From: Clostridium frigoris
GTDB lineage: Bacteria; Bacillota; Clostridia; Clostridiales; Clostridiaceae
Length of the DNA: 64,000 nucleotides
NCBI RefSeq assembly: GCF_018861865.1
Contig: NZ_JAHLDV010000011.1
Coordinates: forward strand, 21,090-85,089
Reading direction: 5' to 3'
In this document: positions 16,880 to 27,108 of the stretch, in pieces
How the letters are laid out: each line of letters opens with the position of its first letter
How positions within the stretch are numbered: position 1 is the first letter of the stretch
Translations under genes and position numbers: made by a program
The notes under the pieces: model-generated
Database searches by the model: none
The model's input: the letters and a program-made list of their open reading frames with translations, nothing else
What the model was told of the DNA's origin: nothing

Positions 16880-17000
16880 AGAAATTATTTTTGCTTTATT
16901 AGTCATGTTTACCATTATTTTTCATGATATTATTATTTAAATGCATTTATTTTAGAAAACTTTTGGTTTTTATATTATATTTTGTTAATTCTTTATTAAA

Positions 17001-17170
17001 TTTACAATTAGTTCTTACTTTCGTCACTATATTGACACAAATAATTGTTATAATAAAAATATAGAAAGAAAGTAAGTAATTGATTTTTTTAATTAGAGTC
17101 CCCCTTTAATTAATATAAATTTAATATAAAACTTTAAAAGAACTGATGTAATTTAATCAGTTCTTTTTTA
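17001..17170 (+). ncRNA. Repeated small RNA unit, copy 2
   Basis: This copy keeps all elements of copy 1: block TTTACAATTAGTTCTTACTT, imperfect palindrome CGTCACTATATTGACA (17022-17037), AGTAATTGAT, the 7-bp stem with loop GAGTCCCCCTT, and the terminator AAAGAACTGAT / ATCAGTTCTTT. The palindrome's right arm provides a consensus-like TTGACA. It follows fliB by 120 bases and faces the convergent panE-like gene, for which its hairpin could also act as terminator. Confidence 0.6.
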
Positions 17171-17242
17171 TGCGTAAACATCATGCAATAAAATTTTTAT
17201 AGAAGCATTTAAATGTTACAAAGAAAAAAGTTCTATAAAAAC

Positions 17243-18181
17243 TTAACTTCTAGTTTTCATAGGACTTTTACTATAGCCAAAATACTTTGCTATCTTCTTA
17301 TAATTCGGAAGATCAATATCGTATTTTTCTGCAATATTTACAATATTAAAGATAAGTTCATCCTTTTCACTGCTTTTTCCTTTCTTAATGTCCTTTTGCA
17401 TTGAAGCTGTTGTATCTGAACTAAATCCACCTAAAATAACAAGGTTTTCATCTACAAAATCTGTATCCAAGTTAATATTTAATACAATTGCAATCTTCTG
17501 TAGTTCTTTAAGAAGCAATACGAACATTTTTCTGCATTCTCCATCATTTTGAAATTCACCAGCTGAAGCATCATAATATGCACCAGTAGCCGCATATGCA
17601 GACGTAAATGAGAATTTTTTAAATATATCACGTCTTATATTATCTGAGACAACCCCGTCTATTCCTGCTTCCTCAAGATCTAATTGTACTTTATATAATA
17701 AATTCATATCTACATTTGTATTTTCTCTTGCTCCAAAAACAACTCTAAATATTTTAATGGTCTGTGTAATCTCCCCAGGAGCTGATATGTATCCACCAAC
17801 ATAAATGCAACCATCAAGGACAATTATACCATTCAAAACCTTTGATAATTTTTCTTCCGCATTTAATGCATTTAAAATCGGAATTACAATGGTTTTTTCG
17901 TGAGAAGCCTTCTTTATTGTAGAAATAGTCCCCTCTAAAGAATATCCTTTAACACATAAAAAAATAACATCAAACTTGCCAAACTCTTCGTAGCCATCGA
18001 ATACTTTAACATTTTTCATATTTATTTCACCCTTTAGTGTGGAGTGAACAATAAGTCCATTTTTCTTTATAGCCTTTAGTTGAGCACCTCTTGCAATAAA
18101 TGTAACGTCTTTTCCACTACTTTCTAAATATCCTCCAATACACCCCCCTGTACCACCTGTACCAATTATTAAGTATTTCAC
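17243..18181 (-). CDS. 2-dehydropantoate 2-reductase family protein
   Basis: This 312-residue NADP-dependent ketopantoate-reductase-like enzyme has the N-terminal dinucleotide motif IIGTGGTGGCIGGYL, then FIARGAQLKAIKKNGL. The family Asn and Lys region reads ILNALNAEE, and the C-terminal helical domain includes RRDIFKKFSFTSAYAATGAY. In PanE the product is pantoate for coenzyme A, but the many ApbA/PanE paralogues have other substrates, so I give no gene symbol. Translation starts at GTG 18181, eight bases after GGGGAG. Confidence 0.85.
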   Translation of the reverse strand: MKYLIIGTGGTGGCIGGYLESSGKDVTFIARGAQLKAIKKNGLIVHSTLKGEINMKNVKVFDGYEEFGKFDVIFLCVKGYSLEGTISTIKKASHEKTIVIPILNALNAEEKLSKVLNGIIVLDGCIYVGGYISAPGEITQTIKIFRVVFGARENTNVDMNLLYKVQLDLEEAGIDGVVSDNIRRDIFKKFSFTSAYAATGAYYDASAGEFQNDGECRKMFVLLLKELQKIAIVLNINLDTDFVDENLVILGGFSSDTTASMQKDIKKGKSSEKDELIFNIVNIAEKYDIDLPNYKKIAKYFGYSKSPMKTRS

Positions 18182-18219
18182 AACACAATCTCCCCTATCG
18201 TTTATTAGTATATTTTTTA

Positions 18220-18380
18220 TTTACAATTAATTCTTAATTATGTCACTATAGTGACACATATAATCGTTATTATAAATACTATAAAGAGTAATTGATTTTT
18301 TTAATTAGAGCCCCCTTTAATTAATATAAATTTAATATAAATCTTTAAAAAAACTGTTTAATTATAAACAGTTTTTTTTC
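18220..18380 (+). ncRNA. Repeated small RNA unit, copy 3
   Basis: This copy has the perfect 16-base palindrome TGTCACTATAGTGACA (18241-18256), the invariant AGTAATTGAT segment and the stem with loop GAGCCCCCTT. Its terminator stem, AAACTGTTTA / TAAACAGTTT, differs in sequence from copies 1 and 2 while staying paired. That compensatory change supports an RNA function. It lies upstream of panE on the opposite strand, 39 bases from its start. Confidence 0.6.
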
Positions 18381-18452
18381 GTATAAAAATCATAGTTCCC
18401 TAATATAAATATATTCTAATTTCAAACTTCACATATGAATAGTGTATCAATA

Positions 18453-19169
18453 TTAATTATCAAAAGGATTATTTGTCATTGCTGTAACAAATAAGTAAGG
18501 GAAAGTGTTTTTTAAATGCTTAATATACATAATCCATTGGCTTACACTTGCTCTATATACCCTTTTTATATCATTTTTTATATGTTCTTTTTCATCATCT
18601 CGTAGCTGTGACAAATTTCTTGAAGACAACTCATCTTGCAAATGAAAAACTGCTGTTAACAAGTGAGTAAAAGTTTCATGTTCCAATAAATTGGGATTTT
18701 CTAATAATCTCAATAAAAAGCCTCTTTTACTTAAAAGAAATTCATTTATTTCTTCTAAGTCAACTTTGTGGAATTCAATCTCATAATCATAATTTTTACA
18801 TTTTTGCAATGCTTTTTTGAAATCTCTCTCTTCCCAACTTGAATCAACTATAAGAAAATCTGCAATCTCCTTAACGTTTGAATCAATAGCTGTAAAATAT
18901 TTTAATGTGCTAGTTCCCACTTCATTAAAAAACACGCCTATTATTAAATTTAGTTTTTCTATTAAGCCTTCCGTCTCTCTTTGCTTAATAACTCTATCAA
19001 TAACTAATGATACCAATAAAACTTGAATAGGTATAAACGCTAAATCACCTAAAAAATACAACAAAATAAGATGTGTATCTCTAAACAAATAATAATGAAA
19101 AGAATATAATACTATTGATAAAAATATCAATAACACAGAGAATCTAAAACGCCAACCCAATTTCTTCAT
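18453..19169 (-). CDS. Membrane-anchored helical protein, unknown function
   Basis: This 238-residue protein has two N-terminal membrane helices (about residues 8-28 and 34-58). A cytosolic, charged, mostly helical region of about 170 residues follows, including WEERDFKKALQKCKNYDYEI and FTHLLTAVFHLQDEL. I recognise no catalytic motif. The ribosome site is TAGGAGGAATAGC. It lies 34 bases upstream of dacF in the same direction and could share its transcript. Confidence 0.75.
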   Translation of the reverse strand: MKKLGWRFRFSVLLIFLSIVLYSFHYYLFRDTHLILLYFLGDLAFIPIQVLLVSLVIDRVIKQRETEGLIEKLNLIIGVFFNEVGTSTLKYFTAIDSNVKEIADFLIVDSSWEERDFKKALQKCKNYDYEIEFHKVDLEEINEFLLSKRGFLLRLLENPNLLEHETFTHLLTAVFHLQDELSSRNLSQLRDDEKEHIKNDIKRVYRASVSQWIMYIKHLKNTFPYLFVTAMTNNPFDN

Positions 19170-19203
19170 GCTATTCCTCCTATAGTATTGATAAAAAATA
19201 TAT

Positions 19204-20478
19204 TTAATATCTTCTTCTCCTTCTTTTTCTCTTATTTAAATTTTTTGTTCTTATTATTAGAGTTATTACTACTAAAAATATAATAACTATTGCAGCTGAC
19301 ATAAGATATATAGGCATACTATTCTTTATTAAAGATCCACTGGGTGCTGCTGAATAAAGCTTATAAGTTTTAATTTCCCCCTTTTGCGTTAATCCTAAGC
19401 TTCCAATGCTCTCGTTACCTTTAAGACTAGAAACAGTAATATTAGATAAGTTTATATTTTCCTTCAAATCTTTTTGGTTTGCATCGTTCTTATAATAACT
19501 AACGTCCTCCTTAACTACTAGTGGTACACTAACAGTTTTCTCCGGACCAAAGAATTTAAGCGGCTTGTATTTTAATGTTTCAGTTTTAACAACTGAATTG
19601 TTTGCATGTAATACTGTCCTTTGTAAATCATAGCTATAGTTAATAATTTTTTCCATATCATTGAAAACATAAGTGTCATTTGCATCCATAACTGATCCCA
19701 TAACAACGCCCATAATTTCTCTACCATTTCTTTCATAAAAAGCTACAAGACATCTCCCAGCCTTTGAAGTATATCCCGTTTTCCCACCAATACAACCATT
19801 GACACCAAGAAGTTTATTGCTATTTTCAATTTTAAATGTCGTACCTTTTGATGTTGATATAGTATTTTGCTTTTTATTCATTGACTCTTTTACCCATGGA
19901 TTTAAAAATGCAACTCTAGCCAATATGCTCATATCATAAGTTGTAGTATAATGTTCTGGATCATGAAGTCCGTTAGGAGTTACAAAATGAGTTTTAGTCA
20001 TCTTCAATTTGGATGCCTTATCATTCATCATTTTCATAAAATTTGTAGAATTGCCTGCAATGTTGTCTGCAATCATATAGGCTGCGTCATTTGCTGAAAA
20101 TAATAACAAACCATCCATTACGTCTGCACTTGACATATTCTCATTAAGTCCGATAGGATGAAAATTAACATTTAATGAATCAGCTGGCTGAACTTTCGCA
20201 CTTTGCGTATATTTTATTTTATCAGTTTTTACCCTGTTTTGTGCGAGCAATAGTGCGGTTATTAGCTTTGTTGTACTTGCTGGATACATTTGCTTGTACA
20301 CATCTTTCGCATAAATTATCTCGCCAGTTGCAACATCAACAGTTATAGCTGCTTGCCCATATATTGTTGGTACATTAGTAGTACTCGCCGTAACATCAAC
20401 AGTTTCAGCAAAAACATTTAAACTCATAGAAGATACTAGAAATAATACAATTAAAATAAAAAATCTTTTGTTTTTCAA
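19204..20478 (-). CDS. D-alanyl-D-alanine carboxypeptidase, DacF/PBP5 type
   Basis: This is a serine-type penicillin-binding carboxypeptidase that trims stem pentapeptides. It has an N-terminal signal peptide ending near residue 24. The three active-site motifs are Ser68-x-x-Lys71 (ASTTK), Ser128-Ala-Asn130 and Lys233-Thr-Gly235. The C-terminus carries a membrane helix (YLMSAAIVIIFLVVITLI) and a very basic tail (KRKRRRRRY), which fixes the catalytic domain outside the membrane. Translation starts at TTG 20478, seven bases after GGAGAG. Sporulation-specific DacF or a vegetative role cannot be decided. Confidence 0.92.
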   Translation of the reverse strand: MKNKRFFILIVLFLVSSMSLNVFAETVDVTASTTNVPTIYGQAAITVDVATGEIIYAKDVYKQMYPASTTKLITALLLAQNRVKTDKIKYTQSAKVQPADSLNVNFHPIGLNENMSSADVMDGLLLFSANDAAYMIADNIAGNSTNFMKMMNDKASKLKMTKTHFVTPNGLHDPEHYTTTYDMSILARVAFLNPWVKESMNKKQNTISTSKGTTFKIENSNKLLGVNGCIGGKTGYTSKAGRCLVAFYERNGREIMGVVMGSVMDANDTYVFNDMEKIINYSYDLQRTVLHANNSVVKTETLKYKPLKFFGPEKTVSVPLVVKEDVSYYKNDANQKDLKENINLSNITVSSLKGNESIGSLGLTQKGEIKTYKLYSAAPSGSLIKNSMPIYLMSAAIVIIFLVVITLIIRTKNLNKRKRRRRRY

Positions 20479-20712
20479 CTTTCATCTCTCCATTAACTTT
20501 AATTTATTGTGTTTAAATTATATAATATAACTTGTACAATAGCATTTTGTAAGATAATTTAAAATACGAATCTGATAAGATAAAATTTTAGCGAATAAGC
20601 TAATATTATATCACATTATTCAAATACTGTCATTGACATAGCTGCGATTTTGCTCTATACTATTTGAACTATATATTATGCGGTTTAAATTAATGTTAAA
20701 GGGGATAAACTA

Positions 20713-21573
20713 GTGATTAATTTTTTGTTCGATATAGGTTTGAAATTTCAAACCGTAGGAGTCCTAATAAAGATTATTATAACGTTATTTATAATAATGA
20801 TGTTTCATTTACTAAAGAAGAGTATATGCTCATTTATTAATAAATCAAATTTTGATTCACTTAATACAATAAAATATAAAAAAACATCCTCACTCTCTTT
20901 AAATATTTTAACTGCCATAACAATTATACCAATATGGATGTATGAATCAAAGGATATATTTACATTTCTAGGTATTTTTTCAGCTGGACTTGCCTTTGCC
21001 TTTCGTGATCTTGTAGCGAGTTTTTTGGGCTGGCTTATAATTAATACTCATAAGCCCTTTAAATTAGGGGATAGAATAAAGATTGGAGAAAGCCTTGGGG
21101 ACGTAGTCGCTATAGATTGGTTTTATACTACTATAATTGAAGTCATGGAAAATGACAACAGAACCTATGGACAAAGTACTGGGAGAATTACTCATATACC
21201 AAATATACAAATACTCACTGAGGATCTTATAAATGAAACTAATGCGTTCCCTTTTACTTGGAATGAAATTAAAATAAGTCTTACACTCAATAGTAATTGG
21301 AGAGAAGCTAAGAATATATTAATGTCTATCGCTGATGATAAGGTAGGCGATATAGAACAAGAAGCAAAAAATTCACTAAACATAGCCTCAAAAACGCTTC
21401 CTATTTATTATGAAAATCTTTCTCATACGGTATATACTTCTATGGAATCAGGAAGTGTTTGTTTAAACTTAAGGCTTATTTGCAAGGCTAGAAATTTTAG
21501 GAACTTACAACATGCTTTAGTTGAAGATATTCTAGACGAATTTGCTAAACATGAAGATATTAAATTATTATAA
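20713..21573 (+). CDS. MscS-family mechanosensitive channel
   Basis: This 286-residue small-conductance channel relative has membrane helices near residues 17-35, 60-77 and 85-110. The pore helix reads FLGIFSAGLAFAFRDLVASFLGWLI. The beta domain follows with KPFKLGDRIKIGESLGDVVAIDW and then the cytosolic vestibule. Such channels release osmolytes on hypo-osmotic shock. The start is GTG 20713, nine bases after AAGGGG. The AEC gene follows after 28 bases, probably in one operon. Confidence 0.9.
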   Translation: MINFLFDIGLKFQTVGVLIKIIITLFIIMMFHLLKKSICSFINKSNFDSLNTIKYKKTSSLSLNILTAITIIPIWMYESKDIFTFLGIFSAGLAFAFRDLVASFLGWLIINTHKPFKLGDRIKIGESLGDVVAIDWFYTTIIEVMENDNRTYGQSTGRITHIPNIQILTEDLINETNAFPFTWNEIKISLTLNSNWREAKNILMSIADDKVGDIEQEAKNSLNIASKTLPIYYENLSHTVYTSMESGSVCLNLRLICKARNFRNLQHALVEDILDEFAKHEDIKLL

Positions 21574-21601
21574 TTAGACTCTATACACAAGGAGACAATA
21601 A

Positions 21602-22510
21602 ATGAACACTATTAACTCACAGTTTGTTATGTCATTAAGTATTATTTTACTCGGATATTTTCTAAAGAAAGTAAATATCTTAAGAGAAAGTGATGGAGAA
21701 GTTATTTCCAGATTAATTTTTAATGTTACGCTTCCCTCCATTGTAATAAATGTTTTCAGTACAATGACTATAGATAAAAGCCTGCTGATTGTCCCTATAA
21801 TTAGCTTTGTGTTTGGCTTAATTATGGCAGTAGTTGCCCTGCTTTTATTCAAAGGAGAATCAAGGCGCGAAAAAGGAATGTTAACAATGCTAGTCCCTTC
21901 CTTCAATGTTGGTCTTTTCGCATATCCTATAGTAGAGTCAATATGGGGGCGAACAGGACTCAAATACTTTGGCATGTTTGATATGGGTAATTCCTTCATT
22001 GTTTTCGCTGTTTGCTATATTATTGCAAGCATTTATTCAAGTAATAAAGGTGAAGTCAGCTACAAAAATATTATCTCTAAAACGCTACACTCAATTCCTT
22101 TTCTTACATACATTATTACACTAACTATTAATCTTTTGGGCCTTAATATTCCAAAACCTATTATACAAATCACTGGAATTTTATCCAAAGCAAATATGCC
22201 TCTCGCATTGTTAGCGCTTGGATTATACCTGAGCTTTTCTTTTAAGAAGGCATATTTGAAAAACATGGCCAAAATAATTGCTTTAAGATACATAATTGGA
22301 TTTGGAGTAGGAATACTTATATATAATTTAGTTCCCCTAGATCCAATGTTCAAAAAAACAATGCTAATTGGTCTTATATTACCAATAAGTTTTACAGTTA
22401 TTCCTTACTCAGTAGAATTTGACTACGATACTAGGTTTGTAGGAACTGTCAATAATTTAACAATTGTAATAAGTTTTATACTTATGTGGGCGATTATTGC
22501 TTTTATTTAA
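21602..22510 (+). CDS. AEC-family transporter (auxin efflux carrier type)
   Basis: This 302-residue integral membrane protein has about ten hydrophobic segments arranged as two similar halves. Family features are NVTLPSIVINVFS in the first half and LVPSFNVGLFAYPIVESIWG, a typical broken-helix segment. The substrate is unknown; bacterial members carry malonate, malate or amino acids. The start follows AAGGAG, and it is co-directional with the MscS gene. Confidence 0.88.
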   Translation: MNTINSQFVMSLSIILLGYFLKKVNILRESDGEVISRLIFNVTLPSIVINVFSTMTIDKSLLIVPIISFVFGLIMAVVALLLFKGESRREKGMLTMLVPSFNVGLFAYPIVESIWGRTGLKYFGMFDMGNSFIVFAVCYIIASIYSSNKGEVSYKNIISKTLHSIPFLTYIITLTINLLGLNIPKPIIQITGILSKANMPLALLALGLYLSFSFKKAYLKNMAKIIALRYIIGFGVGILIYNLVPLDPMFKKTMLIGLILPISFTVIPYSVEFDYDTRFVGTVNNLTIVISFILMWAIIAFI

Positions 22511-22540
22511 AATATATAAAATGTCGTTAAATTCTCCTTA

Positions 22541-23974
22541 CTAACTATAGCAAACAATTGGAGTGCTCACCTCAATATTGTTAAAGATTGCCTTTGCTAA
22601 ATAGTAAGGTGAATTTATACATCCATGGGAACCATTTGATTTATATATTTTTCCACCAAATAGATTTCGCCAACTTGCATCATGAATCCCTATTCCCCCA
22701 TTAAAAGGCATCCAGAAGGTGACCGGAGAAGCATATCCTGGCCCTTTAAGAATTGCATCTTTTTCTTTATACTTTAATTTATATACGCCATCTGGTGTTG
22801 CATCATTCAAACTTACATTACCTGTAACAATATTACCTTGTACTATCAAAGCTCCATTTTTGTAAAACCATAAGTGCTGAGTCGACAAATTTATTTCTAC
22901 ATAAGTATTCCCCATATCATTATCCCCCTTAGCTAATGCTGTTTGAATATATGCAGGTTCTTTTGCTACAGTTTCCCCATTTTTTATGCTTGAAATTAAA
23001 GCCTCCGTTTCTTTAACCCTATTAATAGATCTACCATAATCACCACCATTTATATCTATTTTTTCCCCAATTGATGTAATAAATTTTTTACTCTTACCAA
23101 TTGTATTATACTTAGTAGAAAGTAGATCTATATAACTTTTCACTTCTTTTTCATCAAAAGTAACTTTAATATTTTTATCAACTTTAAACCACTTATTTAT
23201 CGTAGACTTATCCAAAAGTTCTTTATGTTCTCCAAAAATATAAGTGATTTTTGAAAATACATACTTGTTAAGTCTATTTCTGGTGTCTATAATTTTTTTA
23301 GAATTTGATGTATACAAAGGCTTAACATAACAATTGATTGAATCTAATTCTATTGTAGTTTTGTCCTTAAGTATAGCCCCTGACAACTTATCATATAAAA
23401 TGCCTTTATTGACTTTGTTACCACTTACTTCGTTTAAAATAACATAACCATTATCTGTATACTTAAAACTAGGGTTTTTAGGCTCAATTATATTACTGAT
23501 ATTAAAACAAGAGAGCTTATCCACTCGTTTCTTTAATAAAGTCTTGTCATATTTAACCTCTATAATCATTTTAGTATCTTTATTTTTAGAATCTTCTATG
23601 TTAAAGAATGCTGAAATCCATTTATAAGAATTTTGTCTATCTTTTAATTCCTTAAATTCACCATCTGAATTATACTTTAAACCAATTTCATTTGCTTTAA
23701 TTTGTTCATTTTTTCCACCTCTTTCTTTTATATTTAACTTATATGTATTAAGCTCATATATCATTTGTTTATTTACCTCTTTCACACTTTCACCTGAAAC
23801 ATTAATTCCGTTTATTGAAGAACCAAAATAAAAATGATTCATGAAAAATATTACCATTCCCAAATATATAACAAGTAAAGTCAAAATAGAAATTATAATA
23901 GCCATAACAATTTTCTTATGTTTTTTTATTATCCCTAATGCTGATTTTTCAACTTCTGTTTCCAAAACATCCAC
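22541..23974 (-). CDS. L,D-transpeptidase (YkuD) with PG-binding domain
   Basis: This 477-residue protein has one N-terminal membrane anchor (about residues 20-42), a long extracellular region with PG_binding_4-type repeats, and a C-terminal YkuD domain. The catalytic signature is HDASWR ... SHGCINSP, with the nucleophile Cys in SHGC. It should form 3-3 peptidoglycan crosslinks, consistent with several other wall enzymes in this window. It is convergent with the AEC gene, with 30 bases between stops. Confidence 0.92.
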   Translation of the reverse strand: MDVLETEVEKSALGIIKKHKKIVMAIIISILTLLVIYLGMVIFFMNHFYFGSSINGINVSGESVKEVNKQMIYELNTYKLNIKERGGKNEQIKANEIGLKYNSDGEFKELKDRQNSYKWISAFFNIEDSKNKDTKMIIEVKYDKTLLKKRVDKLSCFNISNIIEPKNPSFKYTDNGYVILNEVSGNKVNKGILYDKLSGAILKDKTTIELDSINCYVKPLYTSNSKKIIDTRNRLNKYVFSKITYIFGEHKELLDKSTINKWFKVDKNIKVTFDEKEVKSYIDLLSTKYNTIGKSKKFITSIGEKIDINGGDYGRSINRVKETEALISSIKNGETVAKEPAYIQTALAKGDNDMGNTYVEINLSTQHLWFYKNGALIVQGNIVTGNVSLNDATPDGVYKLKYKEKDAILKGPGYASPVTFWMPFNGGIGIHDASWRNLFGGKIYKSNGSHGCINSPYYLAKAIFNNIEVSTPIVCYS

Positions 23975-24239
23975 CCCTTCATCACAACTAATTTTAAAAT
24001 TATTTGATGTATTTTCTAAACCTACATTTCAATTTATGTACTAACCAACCAACTTAAACCAACTATTATAAATATTTATGTAAATTTAAAAAAATATCAT
24101 AAAGACATTAAAACAACCACCGATAATTCCTTACATTTAATTTACAAATTAATATTTATAATTTGCAACAAAATCTTAAGCCTTTATGATCTATAAACAA
24201 TTAGGAGTGTTTCCTAGACTTATATTGTTTATTTAGAAT

Positions 24240-24277
24240 AAAAAGGAACAGATGCAATTTCGCATCTGTTCCTTTTT
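24240..24277 (-). terminator. Terminator of the UPF0182 gene
   Basis: AAAAAGGAACAGATGC pairs with GCATCTGTTCCTTTTT around ATTTC-type loop, directly after the stop codon. Confidence 0.85.
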
Positions 24278-24279
24278 AT

Positions 24280-27006
24280 TTATTTATTTAGTTGTTTTAA
24301 CAAAGTGCCAAGTTGCTTAATATATTCTCCATATTTTGCCCAATCCAAACTTTTTTGAGCTTCAAGTGCTTTAGTATATAAATCATTTGCCTGCTTAATT
24401 AATTTAGTTTCAGTTTGGGTTAAGGCCGCAGTCGTTGTAGTTCCTGTTTCAGTTTTAACTGCTACATTTGGTGCCTTATAATTAAATATTTGTTCTAGTC
24501 CACTTTCAATATTATCAACCATCAGTAACTTACTGTCGTATGAAATTATTATTTTTTTCATTTCAGGAATACTATTTTTCCCACTAGCTCTTAAATAGAC
24601 AGGTTCAATATAAAGTAACGAATTCCTTATTGGCAAAATAACAGTGTCTCCATATTGCACTTGAGATCCTCCTGTATTCCATAAAGATAGCTGCGCTGAA
24701 ATTGTAGTATCCTGACTTATTCTCTGCTTAAATTGGTATGGACTGTAAACCGTTGTTTCTGATACTGAGAATTTATTTAGGAACAGTTTACCATAATTTT
24801 CTCCATCCATTCTAGCCCCTAAAATTGCTGTCATGTTATATTTTCCTTTTACATTAAAATATTGTTGAAGTATCATCTCTTCACTATCCATTCCTGGTAA
24901 TTTTTCTACAAGGTATGGAGGAATAGTCGTTTTAACATCAGCACCTACAGAAGTTGCATTCTTAGAAACATCCCAAAAATCTTCCCCATTATAAAACACC
25001 CCAGCATCAGTTATATGGTATTTACTGAGTACAGCACTTTGAATGCTAAATATATCAGATGGGTACCTAAAATGTGCTTTAATGTCAGCTGACACCTTTG
25101 ACATATCCTTAAACAGTTTCGGGAATGTTTTTGCGTAAGTTTGCACAATTGGATCAGTTGAATCTGATATATAAAAATTTGTATTTCCATCATAAGCATC
25201 AATTACAACCTTAACTGAATTTCTAATATAGTTTACTCCATTTTGTGGTTGCGAGTACGGATATTTAGATGATGTTGTATATGCATCAATTATATAGTAT
25301 ATTTTCCCCCCGCTTATAACAACATAGGGGTCTTTGTCATAAGTTAAAAATGGAGCTATACTCTTTGCCCTTTCAACTATATTTCTGTTAATAAGGATTT
25401 TACTTGCACTCTTAATATCCCTTGATAATAAGAAATTTAACTCCCCCTTATTTATTGCAAACAAAAGTTTATTACCTAAATTCATTTTAATTCCAGCTTC
25501 TCCAACATAATTTGCTATTTTGTTGGCTCCACCTTGAGGATAATCAAACTCACTTACCTTAGTATTTACTAATGCATAGTCATTTGTTTTTTCTCCAAAA
25601 TAAATTCTAGGATTAGTTAGTTTGATATTTGTACTGTTTACTATTGGCATATCCTTTATTACAAAATCAGGTTGACCCTCTGTCGTAACAGCGTTTACCT
25701 TACTCATTACAATCCCATACCCATGTGTGTAAATCATATGAGTATTCTGCCAAGTAATTGGTTCTAATGATTTTGAATCTATTTCCCTTGCTGCAACCAG
25801 TACTTGACTATATCTATTGTTTATTTTATATCTATCTACATCTATATCGGTAAAACTATAATAATATCTTAATATTTGAACTTGATTATAAAATTCAAGC
25901 GCCTGCGTAGATGAATTTAATTTAATGTTATCTATTGTCTTCTTATTGCTTGAAATATCCTCTTGTTTCAAATCATTTTTTATATTAAAAGGTGTTGTAG
26001 TAATATTTTCTATATTAAATGCTTTCTTTGTAAAATCAATATTGTTTTGAATATATGGTTTTTCAAGTTCCTTTTGATTTGGTTTTACAATACTGCTTTG
26101 AACTACAGCTGCAGATATTACTTGTATAAAGCTTATTAAAACTATAGCGGCAACTGAAATTATTATGGGCTTAACCTTTGATTTTAAAACATTTATAAAT
26201 ATTACAACTGCAGCAACAATGCAAGTCACAATTAGTATTTTATAAAATAGAAGTGTTACATGAATATCTGTATAGCTTGCACCATATGCAAATCCACTAG
26301 GGCTATACACTAAATTAAATGAGTTTAATAAATATCCAAGTGAAAGGAAAAATGCTATAAGTGAAGCTATTATTGCAATTTGTTTTCCTGCAAACACACT
26401 GAGTTCCTTACCTGTTGACTTAATGTCATCAAAAGGGTTTACTGCCTTCCCCACCTTAAAAGTATCCTTTGTTTTAAATATAAAGAAAACTATTACTTTA
26501 ATAATAATTAGGAATACTAAAAGCGTCATTATAAAACTATATAATGATTGAATTAAAGGAAGTTTAAAAATATAAAATGACACATCCAAATTAAAAATAG
26601 GGTCTTTCACATTAAAACTAACTGCATTTATGAATTGAAGAATCATATTCCAATATGTGGATGAAAAAGCAAAAGAAAATACAAGTGAAACAAATAAATT
26701 ACAAGCTATAAAGATCTTATTTTCAATAACATCTTTTTTTGTATTTACCTCTACTACTTTTTTCATATGTGCAATACTCTTTTTTATACCTTTGTAGTAT
26801 AGCAATATTCCAATATAACTAAGGATAAAAACAGGTATCATAAGCTTTAACACAGTAATTATTTTTGTGAAGTATACTGAAAGGTATCCGACTGTATTAA
26901 ACCACTCAATATTAATAATTAATTGAGCTATATTACGTAACGAAAATAAACATATAAAAAGAATTACAATTATAGAAGATACAATAAACTTTTTTCTCTT
27001 ACTCAT
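24280..27006 (-). CDS. UPF0182 family large membrane protein
   Basis: This 908-residue protein has seven or so membrane helices in its first 310 residues, then a large extracytoplasmic domain. Family-typical stretches are RYKINNRYSQVLVAAREID, NTHMIYTHGYGIVMSKVN and QPQNGVNYIRNSVKVVIDAY. The function of UPF0182 is not known. The length and order fit full-length clostridial members. It stands alone with a terminator downstream and the ribosome site AGGGGTG. Confidence 0.93.
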   Translation of the reverse strand: MSKRKKFIVSSIIVILFICLFSLRNIAQLIINIEWFNTVGYLSVYFTKIITVLKLMIPVFILSYIGILLYYKGIKKSIAHMKKVVEVNTKKDVIENKIFIACNLFVSLVFSFAFSSTYWNMILQFINAVSFNVKDPIFNLDVSFYIFKLPLIQSLYSFIMTLLVFLIIIKVIVFFIFKTKDTFKVGKAVNPFDDIKSTGKELSVFAGKQIAIIASLIAFFLSLGYLLNSFNLVYSPSGFAYGASYTDIHVTLLFYKILIVTCIVAAVVIFINVLKSKVKPIIISVAAIVLISFIQVISAAVVQSSIVKPNQKELEKPYIQNNIDFTKKAFNIENITTTPFNIKNDLKQEDISSNKKTIDNIKLNSSTQALEFYNQVQILRYYYSFTDIDVDRYKINNRYSQVLVAAREIDSKSLEPITWQNTHMIYTHGYGIVMSKVNAVTTEGQPDFVIKDMPIVNSTNIKLTNPRIYFGEKTNDYALVNTKVSEFDYPQGGANKIANYVGEAGIKMNLGNKLLFAINKGELNFLLSRDIKSASKILINRNIVERAKSIAPFLTYDKDPYVVISGGKIYYIIDAYTTSSKYPYSQPQNGVNYIRNSVKVVIDAYDGNTNFYISDSTDPIVQTYAKTFPKLFKDMSKVSADIKAHFRYPSDIFSIQSAVLSKYHITDAGVFYNGEDFWDVSKNATSVGADVKTTIPPYLVEKLPGMDSEEMILQQYFNVKGKYNMTAILGARMDGENYGKLFLNKFSVSETTVYSPYQFKQRISQDTTISAQLSLWNTGGSQVQYGDTVILPIRNSLLYIEPVYLRASGKNSIPEMKKIIISYDSKLLMVDNIESGLEQIFNYKAPNVAVKTETGTTTTAALTQTETKLIKQANDLYTKALEAQKSLDWAKYGEYIKQLGTLLKQLNK

Positions 27007-27108
27007 AAAATCACCCCTATTAATTTTTATATTTTAACATATTTATAACATATTTCTAACATATCTTATATACATTATACATTATATCTTAGTTTTATCC
27101 ACTCTACA

